NCBI GenBank assembly: GCA_947167435.1 | Contig: CAMVIC010000005.1 | Span: 1 to 17,854 of the forward strand | Source of the DNA: an uncultured Clostridia bacterium | Lineage (GTDB): Bacteria; Bacillota_A; Clostridia; Oscillospirales; Oscillospiraceae | Direction: 5' to 3' | Length of the DNA stretch: 17,854 bases | In this document: piece by piece, positions 1-6,417 of the stretch | How the letters are laid out: each line of letters starts with the position of its first letter | Numbering within the stretch: the first letter of the stretch is position 1 | Notes under the pieces: model-generated | Database searches by the model: none | The model's input: the letters and a program-made list of their open reading frames with translations, nothing else | Told to the model about the DNA's origin: nothing | Made by a program: the position numbers and the translations under genes

Positions 1-281
1 TCTGTGCTGCCGGTTTTTACATAGTTCTGCGCAAACTGCTTCTGGCAGCCCGGACTCTCGTATCGGGACGGAAAGAAGCGCAGAACCATTTCCAGGACAA
101 AAACCGCCCAGGTAACGTAGAGAATGGCCGGCAGGTCCTCGACACTTTCGGTAACCGTCGCTTCGCTGAACAGCCGGAAACGGATGTAGCTGATGAGAAG
201 CATGACAAACAGAGCGGATCTGTAGACCAGACGAACACAATGCAGCGTGCTTACCACACTGATTCTATTTTTGCTTCTCAT
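1..281 (-). CDS. Small membrane protein of unknown function, 5' portion only (runs off the window)
   Basis: The ATG at 281 (minus strand) is preceded by a strong AAGGAGG ribosome site about six bases upstream, which fixes the start. The readable 93 residues begin MRSKNRISVV, are basic at the N-terminus and hold two hydrophobic stretches (about residues 20-36 and 55-70), so at least two membrane segments are likely. The C-terminus lies outside the window. It starts 45 bases after the stop of the rRNA methyltransferase on the same strand, so the two are probably co-transcribed. I do not recognise the family. A different frame over the same bases (17-238) is open but has no ribosome site. Confidence 0.6.
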   Translation of the reverse strand, partial: MRSKNRISVVSTLHCVRLVYRSALFVMLLISYIRFRLFSEATVTESVEDLPAILYVTWAVFVLEMVLRFFPSRYESPGCQKQFAQNYVKTGST

Positions 282-326
282 CTGCACGCCTCCTTGGAAA
301 AATGTATCGGGAGTCTATGTAGTCAT

Positions 327-1697
327 TTATTCCAGTTCAACAGGGCGAGACATCAAAACCACCGTCTCCACATGGCTGGTGCGCGGAAACATGTCAACAG
401 CGGTGGCAGCTCTGAGTACATACCCGAAGCCATTGAGGCGCAAAATATCTCTGGCGAGAGTCGCCGGGTTGCAGGAGACATAGACGAGACGATCCGGACT
501 CATGGCAGCGATGGAGGAAATCGCGAGTTCATCCATGCCCTTGCGGGGCGGATCCACAACGATGACCTCTGGCTGTATTCCGCGTGCCGCCAGCTCCTGG
601 GCTGCTTTTCCCGCGTCGGCACAGATAAACTCCGCGTTGCGGATTCCATTGCGCTCCGCATTCTCTCCGGCATTTGCGATCGCTTCCGGGACAATTTCCG
701 CACCGATAACACGTCCGGCACAGCGCGCCATGCGCAGGCTGATGGTTCCGGCACCGCAGTAAAGATCAAGTGCCGTTGAAGCAGGCGAAAGTGCGGCGTA
801 TTCCATGGCCTTTTCGTAGAGCTTTTCCGCCTGGGGCGGGTTTACCTGATAAAAGGCCTGGGGCGCGATCTCAAAGCGCAGACCGCAGAGCGTGTCGTGA
901 ATGCAGGCGTCGCCCCAGAGCGTGTAAAAATCACCGGACAGTATCGTGTTCCCTCGGGCTTTGTTGACGTTGAGAACAATGCCGCTCAGCTCCGGACAGG
1001 CAGCGCGAAGGGCATCAACAAGCGAAGCGGTCTTAGCGCCGAAGCCTCTGGCGGCGACGATACAGGCGACTGCGTCGCCGCTGTGAACCGCCTGGCGGCA
1101 GAACACATGACGAACCGTACCTCTGCCGCTGGCTTCATCAAAAGCTCTTATGCCGTTGTCCTGCATAAAGGCGGTGACGCCTGCCGCAACACGGCAGCTG
1201 AGTTCGCTCTGAAGGGCGCAGCGGGTGACCGGAATCAGTTCATGGCTTCGCTCCCGATAGAAGCCGAAAACGGGCTTTCCGTTTTGCTCGGAAACCGCAA
1301 AAATCCCCTTGTTGCGATACTGCTCCGGCTTTTCACACGCAAGAATCTCCTCCGCGTGCAGCGTCTGCTTCCCAATATGGTTGAGCGCGTCGTTTACCCG
1401 GTTCAGTTTGAAACGCAATTCTTCCCCGTATGCCATGTGCCGTGTGTCGCAGCCGCCGCATTTTCCGAAGTGGGGACAGTCGCTCTCAATGCGCGCGGGA
1501 GAGGGGGAGAGCAGCTTTTCCCCGCGGGCGTATACGGCACCGGCTGTGACCTTTACGATGCGCAGTTCCCACTCCTCGCCCAAAAGAGCGCGGGGAACGA
1601 AGACGGCGCGTCCGCGCACGTGACAGACGCCCAGAGCCTCTGAGGTATAACCGTCGATAACGGCATGAATGATTTCATTTTTCGTCAATTCTTCCAT
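327..1697 (-). CDS. rlmD: 23S rRNA (uracil-C5)-methyltransferase, RlmD/RlmCD (RumA/TrmA) family
   Basis: The protein (456 residues) transfers a methyl group from S-adenosylmethionine to C5 of a uracil in 23S rRNA. An N-terminal TRAM-like region (about 1-60) is followed by an iron-sulfur motif with Cys74, Cys80, Cys83 and Cys160, the spacing seen in RumA. The methyltransferase domain shows FYQVN (282-286), the SAM-binding stretch LDLYCGAGT (310-318), DPPRKG (382-387), catalytic Cys409 in YVSCNP, and Glu443 in HVETV. In Gram-positives one enzyme (RlmCD) can modify two positions, and sequence alone does not tell which target applies. The open frame extends 50 codons further upstream, but homology to the family begins at MEELTKNE (1697). 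There is no Shine-Dalgarno before this ATG; a promoter lies just six bases upstream instead. Confidence 0.93.
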   Translation of the reverse strand: MEELTKNEIIHAVIDGYTSEALGVCHVRGRAVFVPRALLGEEWELRIVKVTAGAVYARGEKLLSPSPARIESDCPHFGKCGGCDTRHMAYGEELRFKLNRVNDALNHIGKQTLHAEEILACEKPEQYRNKGIFAVSEQNGKPVFGFYRERSHELIPVTRCALQSELSCRVAAGVTAFMQDNGIRAFDEASGRGTVRHVFCRQAVHSGDAVACIVAARGFGAKTASLVDALRAACPELSGIVLNVNKARGNTILSGDFYTLWGDACIHDTLCGLRFEIAPQAFYQVNPPQAEKLYEKAMEYAALSPASTALDLYCGAGTISLRMARCAGRVIGAEIVPEAIANAGENAERNGIRNAEFICADAGKAAQELAARGIQPEVIVVDPPRKGMDELAISSIAAMSPDRLVYVSCNPATLARDILRLNGFGYVLRAATAVDMFPRTSHVETVVLMSRPVELE

Positions 1698-1703
1698 GCG
1701 TCT

Positions 1704-1732
1704 ATGATACCACAGAGAGAAAGACTTGGCAA
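1704..1732 (-). promoter_or_regulatory. Sigma-A-type promoter of the rRNA methyltransferase gene, probably giving a leaderless mRNA
   Basis: On the minus strand TTGCCA (1732-1727) and TATCAT (1709-1704) are separated by exactly 17 bases, each hexamer matching consensus at five of six positions. Only six bases separate the -10 from the ATG at 1697, so transcription would begin at or next to the start codon. Confidence 0.65.
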
Positions 1733-1757
1733 TTCTTCCCTGTATTTCTTTTCGCTC

Positions 1758-1786
1758 TTGATTTTGGATATTCCTGGATGTATCAT
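1758..1786 (+). promoter_or_regulatory. Sigma-A-type promoter of the HD hydrolase / PPTase pair
   Basis: TTGATT (1758-1763) and TATCAT (1781-1786) are separated by 17 bases. A transcript would start near 1793 and have a leader of about 25 bases containing the ribosome site AGAAAGAGG. It is divergent from the methyltransferase promoter, and the two -35 boxes lie about 25 bases apart. Confidence 0.6.
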
Positions 1787-1816
1787 ATAGAAAACCTACA
1801 GAAAGAGGCGCTTTAC

Positions 1817-2359
1817 ATGAGTTATATTCCCAGCCCGGAGCAGGCAAAAGAGCTCGTCATGCGATACAATCAGGAACCGTTTCATATCCAGCACGCCGAG
1901 ACGGTATCAAAGGTAATGGGGGAATTTGCCAGAGAATACGACCCGGAGCGGGTCGACTTCTGGCGTACTGTCGGCATGCTTCATGACATAGACTTTGAGC
2001 GTTGGCCGGAGCAGCACTGCGTAAAGGCAAACGAGCTCCTGCATGAGCTCGACATTGACGAGGAGGTAATCCACGGCGTCGTCTGCCATGGCTATGGCAT
2101 CTGCAGCGACGTGGAGCCGGAGCACTATATGGAGAAGGTCCTCTTTGCCACCGATGAACTGACCGGCCTGATTGGGGCGGTTGCGCTTATGCGGCCGAAC
2201 GGAATCTCGGACATGGAGGTCAAATCCGTAAGCAAAAAGTTCAAGGATAAGAAATTTGCCGCCGGCTGTGACCGGGAAGTGATTCGGAGAGGTGCTGAAA
2301 TGATGGGAATCGAGCTCAACGAGCTGTTTGCCAAAACCATCGACGCCATGCGCGCCTGA
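1817..2359 (+). CDS. HD-domain hydrolase (predicted phosphohydrolase)
   Basis: This 180-residue protein has the metal-binding HD signature: His26, the His56-Asp57 doublet in MLHDIDFERWPEQH, His91 and Asp113. That places it in the HD superfamily of metal-dependent phosphohydrolases; the substrate cannot be read from sequence. The start at MSYIPSP has AGAAAGAGG a few bases upstream. An ATG at 1778 opens the same frame earlier, but it lies inside the promoter spacer and lacks a ribosome site. The stop overlaps the next ATG by one base (TGATG), which suggests translational coupling to the phosphopantetheinyl transferase. No transmembrane segment is visible, so it is probably cytosolic. Confidence 0.88.
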   Translation: MSYIPSPEQAKELVMRYNQEPFHIQHAETVSKVMGEFAREYDPERVDFWRTVGMLHDIDFERWPEQHCVKANELLHELDIDEEVIHGVVCHGYGICSDVEPEHYMEKVLFATDELTGLIGAVALMRPNGISDMEVKSVSKKFKDKKFAAGCDREVIRRGAEMMGIELNELFAKTIDAMRA

Positions 2360-3018
2360 TGCTTCGCCTGTATTATGCGGTTCCAACCGGGGATTCAGGC
2401 GCTGCTTCATCGAAATCATTTTCGGCGTATCGGAAGAACCGTCTTTTTTCTCAGCGCCGGCCGGAAGACCGGACACTCAGCATGGCGGCGGAGCTTCTGC
2501 TGATCCATGCGGTGAAAAGCCTGAAGCCCGACTGCAGCCTGCCTCTGCGGCTTCAGACAAACGCATTTGGAAAGCCGATGCTTGAAAATGACGGCCTGCA
2601 CTTCAGCCTGTCACACACGACGGGCTTTGTGGTCTGCGCGATCGGAGATCGGGAGTTGGGAGTAGACGTCGAGAAGACACGCACATATCGGGAGGCACTG
2701 GTGCGCCGCTTCTTCTGCCCGGAGGAACAGGCTTTTTTGGGTCGCTCGGCGGATTCGGATGAGGATTTTACCGTTCTCTGGACCCTGAAAGAAAGCTATT
2801 TGAAGGCGCTCGGCTGCGGACTGAATCGCCCGCTGAATTCCTTTTGCGTCTGCCTGGAACCGAGACCCCATCTGAAGGATGACTCTGAAACGGGCTTCTG
2901 GTACGCGCGACTGAAAGAGGCCCACGTCTCCCTCTGTGTTCCCGGTGATCCCTGTCCGTCTCCGGAACTGGTGGAGGAACTTGTGCTGCCGCGAGATGCA
3001 AATCAACGGGAGTTGTGA
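2359..3018 (+). CDS. 4'-phosphopantetheinyl transferase, Sfp/AcpS superfamily
   Basis: The predicted enzyme (219 residues) transfers the phosphopantetheine arm of CoA to a serine of an acyl- or peptidyl-carrier protein. Visible motifs are GKP (71-73), FSLSH (82-86), GVDVE (101-105) with the Mg-binding Asp103 and Glu105, and WTLKESYLKA (141-150) with Glu145. Length and motif layout fit the Sfp-like branch rather than the short AcpS branch. No polyketide or peptide synthetase gene is in the window, so its carrier-protein partner is unknown. The gene begins inside the stop codon of the HD hydrolase and is followed by a terminator hairpin. Confidence 0.88.
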   Translation: MLRLYYAVPTGDSGAASSKSFSAYRKNRLFSQRRPEDRTLSMAAELLLIHAVKSLKPDCSLPLRLQTNAFGKPMLENDGLHFSLSHTTGFVVCAIGDRELGVDVEKTRTYREALVRRFFCPEEQAFLGRSADSDEDFTVLWTLKESYLKALGCGLNRPLNSFCVCLEPRPHLKDDSETGFWYARLKEAHVSLCVPGDPCPSPELVEELVLPRDANQREL

Positions 3019-3051
3019 CAAAAAACATAGGGAAGAAAATCAGCCACTGAG

Positions 3052-3080
3052 CGCGCCGTTGAAAAAACGGCGCGTTTCTG
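3052..3080 (+). terminator. Rho-independent-type terminator after the PPTase gene
   Basis: CGCGCCGTT (3052-3060) pairs with AACGGCGCG (3066-3074), a perfect nine-base-pair GC-rich stem with a GAAAA loop. The U-tract is short (TTT then CTG), so termination may be incomplete. The stem-loop overlaps the -35 region and spacer of the next promoter. Confidence 0.65.
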
Positions 3081-3087
3081 ATATAAT
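3059..3087 (+). promoter_or_regulatory. Near-consensus sigma-A promoter of the spoIID-like/queA operon, nested in the terminator hairpin
   Basis: TTGAAA (3059-3064) is followed after exactly 17 bases by a perfect TATAAT (3082-3087). The -35 box covers the end of the 5' stem arm and the start of the loop of the upstream terminator, and the other arm lies in the spacer. Confidence 0.75.
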
Positions 3088-3114
3088 AACGCCAATCACT
3101 TTTTCGGAGGGACC

Positions 3115-4620
3115 GTGTCCGGCATGACGAAAAAAAGAACGCTGTTCTTCCTGGCAACCTGCCTGCTGTGTTCTCTCTTTATAACGCCATTTGCCAGAGC
3201 GGAAACTATATCCCCCGGGGATAAAGGTGCGCTCTCGGCTGAAAGCTGCATCCTGGACCGCAGCGGCTATGCTGACGGCAGCCGCTATCATAACCCCGGG
3301 AGCAATATGCAAACCGTCAGAGTGGGTCTGCGCTATGAGGATACGGCGGCCTATGAGGCTGAACTGGAAAACCTGAGCGGGGGCGGGTTCGCCTTCGGGT
3401 ATTATGACGCGGAGCGCAACTTCGTAGAAATAGACAGATGCGGCGACAGCCGGATTATGGTCGTCGGATATGGGAATAACCCCTTATGGCATATCCTGCT
3501 TAATGCCGGCTTTGATACCCGGGAGGAAGCAGAACAGACAGCGGCGCTTTACGAGGGAAAGGCGATACGCCTGGGCGAGCGGGAGCGCGTCTATTTCGGA
3601 TCTTTCCGAAACTGGGACGACGCGTTTGAGACCATCCGGGACAATAAGCTGGGAGCCAGACCCTTCACTGACGCGATGCCGGAGCTGCGTGTGCTCAGCG
3701 AGAGAGATGCCCGCGTCGTATTTCAGCCGGAGGATCCGTATGCGGAGCTCGCGGTGCTCCCGCTGCCTGTCGGCGGGGAAGCCCTCACGGCCTTTCGGGA
3801 CGAGATTTACCGCGGCGGATTTGCATTTCGGGTATTTGAGAATGACCGCCTGACGGTGATCAACCTTATCCGCCTGGAGGACTACGTCAGGGGAGTGGTT
3901 CCATATGAAATGGATCCGCAATGGCCGATTGAGGCCCTGCGTGCGCAGGCAATCTGCGCCAGAACCTACGCGGTGTATAACCGTGACGGATATTCACAGT
4001 ACGGCTTTGATCTGACGGACAACACCGAGAGTCAGGTTTACAGAGGATGCCGGGAAGCCACTGCCTCGACAGATTATGCTGTCGAGTCCACCGTCGGACA
4101 GATGATTCGGTATCAGGGCGAGATCTGCGAGATCTATTATTTCGCCGCGGACGGAGGCAGCACGGAGGACGGCGTCCATGTTTTCCAGGCGGACCGTCCC
4201 TATCTTCGCGGAAAGCTGGACCCCTTTGAGGCCACCGTGAATTATCCGCTGAGCAGCTGGGAGGTCCGATGCGACGGCGCACAGATAACCGAGCGCCTGC
4301 GGCGGCGCGGCTATGAGATGGGCACCGTTGTGCAGCTTCAGCCGGAATATTCGGAAACGAACAATGTGATTGCCATCACCTTTCAGGACGAGTTTGGAAA
4401 AACCTTGCGACTGGAGGGCCGTCCCTGCTATACCGCCCTGCGCCTGAACAGCTGCCATTTCTCGGTGCATCGGGACGAAGAAAGCTTTGTCTTCACCGGC
4501 GCCGGTCTGGGACACAGCTGCGGGATGAGTCAGTGGGGGGCCTATGCCATGGCACTGAACTTCGGATACAGCTGCGAGGACATCATCCGATTCTATTATA
4601 CAGGAGCCTATATTGCATGA
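3115..4620 (+). CDS. Secreted SpoIID/LytB-domain protein (sporulation or cell-wall remodelling type)
   Basis: An N-terminal signal peptide is clear (basic MTKKR, hydrophobic core, then PFARA-ET). A middle region (about 60-190) has an SPOR-like look, including [14 protein letters not shown]. The C-terminal half is a SpoIID/LytB domain: [17 protein letters not shown], with Glu265 at the position of the catalytic Glu of SpoIID lytic transglycosylases, then [14 protein letters not shown], and [15 protein letters not shown] near residues 466-480. SpoIID strips stem-free glycan strands during forespore engulfment, and LytB-like relatives act more generally on the wall. This protein is longer (501 residues) than classical SpoIID. 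The start may be GTG 3115 (four bases after GGAGG) or ATG 3124 (thirteen bases); both keep the signal peptide. It overlaps queA by four bases. Confidence 0.88.
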   Translation: MSGMTKKRTLFFLATCLLCSLFITPFARAETISPGDKGALSAESCILDRSGYADGSRYHNPGSNMQTVRVGLRYEDTAAYEAELENLSGGGFAFGYYDAERNFVEIDRCGDSRIMVVGYGNNPLWHILLNAGFDTREEAEQTAALYEGKAIRLGERERVYFGSFRNWDDAFETIRDNKLGARPFTDAMPELRVLSERDARVVFQPEDPYAELAVLPLPVGGEALTAFRDEIYRGGFAFRVFENDRLTVINLIRLEDYVRGVVPYEMDPQWPIEALRAQAICARTYAVYNRDGYSQYGFDLTDNTESQVYRGCREATASTDYAVESTVGQMIRYQGEICEIYYFAADGGSTEDGVHVFQADRPYLRGKLDPFEATVNYPLSSWEVRCDGAQITERLRRRGYEMGTVVQLQPEYSETNNVIAITFQDEFGKTLRLEGRPCYTALRLNSCHFSVHRDEESFVFTGAGLGHSCGMSQWGAYAMALNFGYSCEDIIRFYYTGAYIA

Positions 4621-5639
4621 AGAAATCTGATTTTTACTTTGACCTGCCGGAGGAACTGATCGCCCAGACGCCGATTCCGGAACGGGATCACTCCCGTCTG
4701 CTGCATCTGAACAAAGTGAGCGGCGAGATTGAACATCGGCATTTTTATGATCTCCCGGATTATCTGCGGGAAGGGGACTGCCTGGTCCTGAACGATTCCC
4801 GCGTGCTGCCTGCAAGGCTGATCGGTACGCGAGAAAGCGGCGGCAGTGTGGAACTGGTGCTGCTGCGGGATTTGGGAGAGGGCCGCTGGGAGTGCCTGAG
4901 CCGTCCCGGCCGTAAAACAAAGCCCGGAACGAAACTCAGTTTCGGGGACGGAGAACTGACAGCCACCGTGGAGGCTGTGGCGGAGGGCGGGAACCGGATC
5001 GTACAGTTTCGGTATGAGGGAATCTTCCTGGAGGTGCTGGAGCGCCTGGGAAAGATGCCGCTGCCCCCGTATATAAAGGAAGAGCTGAAGGATTCCGAAC
5101 GCTACCAGACCGTGTATTCCCGCGAGCTTGGAAGCGCTGCCGCGCCGACGGCTGGACTGCATTTCACCAAAGAGCTTCTGGAGCGCGTGCAGGCAATGGG
5201 GGTCAAAGTCTGTTATGTGACGCTGCATGTTGGCCTTGGAACCTTCCGACCGGTAAAGGAGGACGAGATTGAGGACCATGAGATGCACGCGGAGTTTTGC
5301 ATGGTCCCGGAGGAGACTGCCCGCATCGTGACGGAGACCAAAAAGGCCGGCGGCCGCGTGGTTGCGGTTGGAACCACGTCCTGCCGGACCTTGGAAAGCT
5401 TCGCGCTGGAGGACGGGACGCTTCCGGCTACCTCCGGCTGGACCAGCATCTTTATTTATCCCGGCTATCGCTTCCGCTGCGTGGACGCGCTGGTAACCAA
5501 TTTCCATCTGCCGGAGAGCACGCTGATCATGCTGGTTTCCGCCCTGGCCGGGCGGGAGAATATCCTGCATGCTTATGCAGTTGCCGTAAAGGAGCGTTAC
5601 CGCTTTTTCTCCTTTGGGGATGCGATGTTTATAGAGTAA
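4617..5639 (+). CDS. queA: S-adenosylmethionine:tRNA ribosyltransferase-isomerase
   Basis: QueA moves the ribosyl group of S-adenosylmethionine onto preQ1-modified tRNA to give epoxyqueuosine, the penultimate step of queuosine synthesis. The 340-residue protein is full length. Family landmarks are [22 protein letters not shown] (8-29, written here in part), [11 protein letters not shown] (58-68), [13 protein letters not shown] (172-184), [10 protein letters not shown] (204-213), EDHEMHAE (219-226), [11 protein letters not shown] (251-261) and [17 protein letters not shown] (293-309). Its ATG overlaps the stop of the spoIID-like gene (ATGA), implying coupled translation. The usual downstream partner tgt is absent here; the sequence passes directly into mobile-element debris. 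Confidence 0.96.
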   Translation: MKKSDFYFDLPEELIAQTPIPERDHSRLLHLNKVSGEIEHRHFYDLPDYLREGDCLVLNDSRVLPARLIGTRESGGSVELVLLRDLGEGRWECLSRPGRKTKPGTKLSFGDGELTATVEAVAEGGNRIVQFRYEGIFLEVLERLGKMPLPPYIKEELKDSERYQTVYSRELGSAAAPTAGLHFTKELLERVQAMGVKVCYVTLHVGLGTFRPVKEDEIEDHEMHAEFCMVPEETARIVTETKKAGGRVVAVGTTSCRTLESFALEDGTLPATSGWTSIFIYPGYRFRCVDALVTNFHLPESTLIMLVSALAGRENILHAYAVAVKERYRFFSFGDAMFIE

Positions 5640-5695
5640 AAGAAATTTGCCGACGAGGCAAAGATCGAAAAAAGCCCGGAAACAAAGGCGTTTAA

Positions 5696-5797
5696 TACGA
5701 TATATGCAATAAACATGCCTACTTGATTATCGCACACAAGACCGATAAGACGTTTTATATGGTGGATTTGGCATATCAGGATGGACGGTACACATAA
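5696..5797 (+). pseudogene. Probable 3' fragment of a mobile-element gene
   Basis: A short open stretch of 33 residues, ending HKTDKTFYMVDLAYQDGRYT before a TAA, has protein-like composition but no start codon or ribosome site, and an in-frame stop precedes it at 5693. The next short reading frame begins two bases after its stop, as in an operon. I read it as the end of a lost gene. The family is not recognised and the call rests on appearance and context. Confidence 0.3.
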
Positions 5798-5799
5798 CT

Positions 5800-5970
5800 A
5801 TGATTTCAAAGAACGAGAACCGTGAAACGTCGATTAACGAAAAGCTGCTGGCGGTCGTTCGGGCAACCGTTCTAAACACGCCCGGCCCAACGGCAGACAA
5901 GACCGTATTTGAAGAACTGAAACAGATATTTGCCATCAGTATTTGCCACATGAAACAAACAACAAAGTGA
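5800..5970 (+). CDS. Short hypothetical or truncated protein in mobile-element debris
   Basis: An ATG two bases after the preceding TAA opens a 56-residue frame (MISKNENRETSINEKLLAVV at its start). The first 45 residues look like an ordinary soluble helical protein; the last dozen may be read past a junction with the IS110 fragment. No good ribosome site is present, although coupling to the upstream frame is possible. I cannot assign a function. It is more likely the 5' part of a broken accessory gene than an intact gene. Confidence 0.35.
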   Translation: MISKNENRETSINEKLLAVVRATVLNTPGPTADKTVFEELKQIFAISICHMKQTTK

Positions 5971-6011
5971 CTTCGGTGAAGCTGCATCGGCAGACAAAGG
6001 TAATCGGCTTT

Positions 6012-6167
6012 AGGGCGGGAACAGGATCGAATCCGCTGCAGCAGGGTTTCGAAGTCGTTCCGGTTGTTGGCAATGGTAAACGCATCGGCCAGAACCTCAC
6101 CTTCTGAACTGAGAATGAAGCAGTCATGCTTGTCCTTCGCCACATCAATTCCAACACAAACCATCAT
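6012..6167 (-). pseudogene. IS110-family (DEDD) transposase, N-terminal fragment
   Basis: The frame starts at ATG 6167 (or ATG 6164, better spaced) after a GGAGG ribosome site. Residues 6-11 are GIDVAK, which carries the first acidic residue of the RuvC-like DEDD catalytic domain, followed by DKHDCFI and a typical IS110 N-terminal region. After about residue 52 (QRIRSCSRP) the sequence no longer resembles the family: the expected glutamate-containing segment, the remaining catalytic aspartates and the C-terminal domain with its catalytic serine are absent. The frame stays open to 5727, but that tail is unrelated. The protein cannot be an active recombinase. Confidence 0.75.
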
Positions 6168-6179
6168 GATACCTCCAGA

Positions 6180-6388
6180 GTAAAGATTTATGATGCTGCA
6201 TCCACAGAACACTTTGCCTTGTAACCTTGTTCCACATAAACCGTCTGGCGGTATCTAACTGATTAACAAAACTGCAAAGGGCTGTGGTCGGAGCCTTTCT
6301 TGAACCGTCTTTGCGGTAGGAGGCATGTACCAATCCACAGCATCCCTTGCAGTGTAGCACAGCCCTTGGAGAGGGGCTATAAAAACTA
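6180..6388 (-). ncRNA. Predicted IS110 bridge RNA (left-end non-coding RNA)
   Basis: In minus-strand order: a 5' stem-loop ATAGCCC/GGGCTGT (6380-6359, eight-base loop); a basal stem CTGCAAGGGATGCTGTGG (6352-6335) pairing with CCACAGCCCTTTGCAG (6287-6272) through seven base pairs, a two-base bulge and nine more pairs including one G-U. Inside is an internal loop with an apical hairpin ACCG/CGGT (6317-6304). A second structured loop follows, with a similar hairpin ACCGCCAGACGGT (6252-6240) and a possible basal pairing of GTTTTGTTAA with TTACAAGGC. This is the 5' stem-loop, target loop, donor loop order described for IS110 bridge RNAs (IS621). Both ends are approximate. Confidence 0.6.
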
Positions 6389-6395
6389 CTACTCT

Positions 6396-6401
6396 ATAAT
6401 A
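6396..6401 (-). promoter_or_regulatory. -10 element (TATTAT) for the predicted bridge RNA
   Basis: TATTAT on the minus strand, immediately preceded by TG, lies just inside the left end and would place the RNA start near 6389-6388, about eight bases before the 5' stem-loop. No -35 box is visible in the flank. In IS621 the promoter is assembled when right and left ends join in the circular form, which would explain a lone -10. Confidence 0.35.
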
Positions 6402-6402
6402 C

Positions 6403-6409
6403 AAGGAGG
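6403..6409 (+). promoter_or_regulatory. Ribosome binding site AAGGAGG pointing to a CTG start
   Basis: A perfect AAGGAGG lies eight bases before CTG 6418 in frame with the VanZ-like gene, while the first in-frame ATG (6451) has no ribosome site. The same bases form the junction between the IS110 left end and its target. Confidence 0.5.
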
Positions 6410-6417
6410 CATGTTCG

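Larger units (their letters stand above)
6010..6405 (-). mobile_element. IS110-family element remnant: complete-looking left end plus truncated transposase
   Basis: Reading on the minus strand, the remnant starts at a putative CT core (6405-6404). It continues through about 236 bases of structured non-coding left end and enters an IS110 transposase reading frame at 6167, which loses family likeness near 6010. The right end and most of the transposase are missing. The left boundary is inferred from an 11-base copy of the flank inside the predicted bridge RNA and from self-complementarity to the first element bases. The stretch between about 5970 and 6010 is the likely deletion or recombination junction. 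Confidence 0.7.

Noticed and set aside
897..1643. Plus-strand open frame of 248 codons
   Set aside because: Antisense to the rRNA methyltransferase, whose iron-sulfur, SAM and catalytic motifs are all on the minus strand.
5646..5662. TTTGCC/GGCAAA hairpin after queA as its terminator
   Set aside because: Six weak pairs and no U-tract in the queA direction; only the minus-strand reading has a T-rich tail, and no gene needs it there.
5696..5970. Assigning the debris frames to a named conjugative-element family
   Set aside because: The style suggests accessory mobile genes, but no motif is strong enough to name a family from reading alone.
5727..6011. Open tail extending the IS110 transposase frame
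   Set aside because: After about residue 52 it no longer resembles the family, and protein-like short frames lie on the opposite strand.
6395..6400. TATAAT on the plus strand as promoter of the VanZ-like gene
   Set aside because: No -35 at 16-18 bases, and transcription would begin inside the ribosome site, leaving it non-functional.
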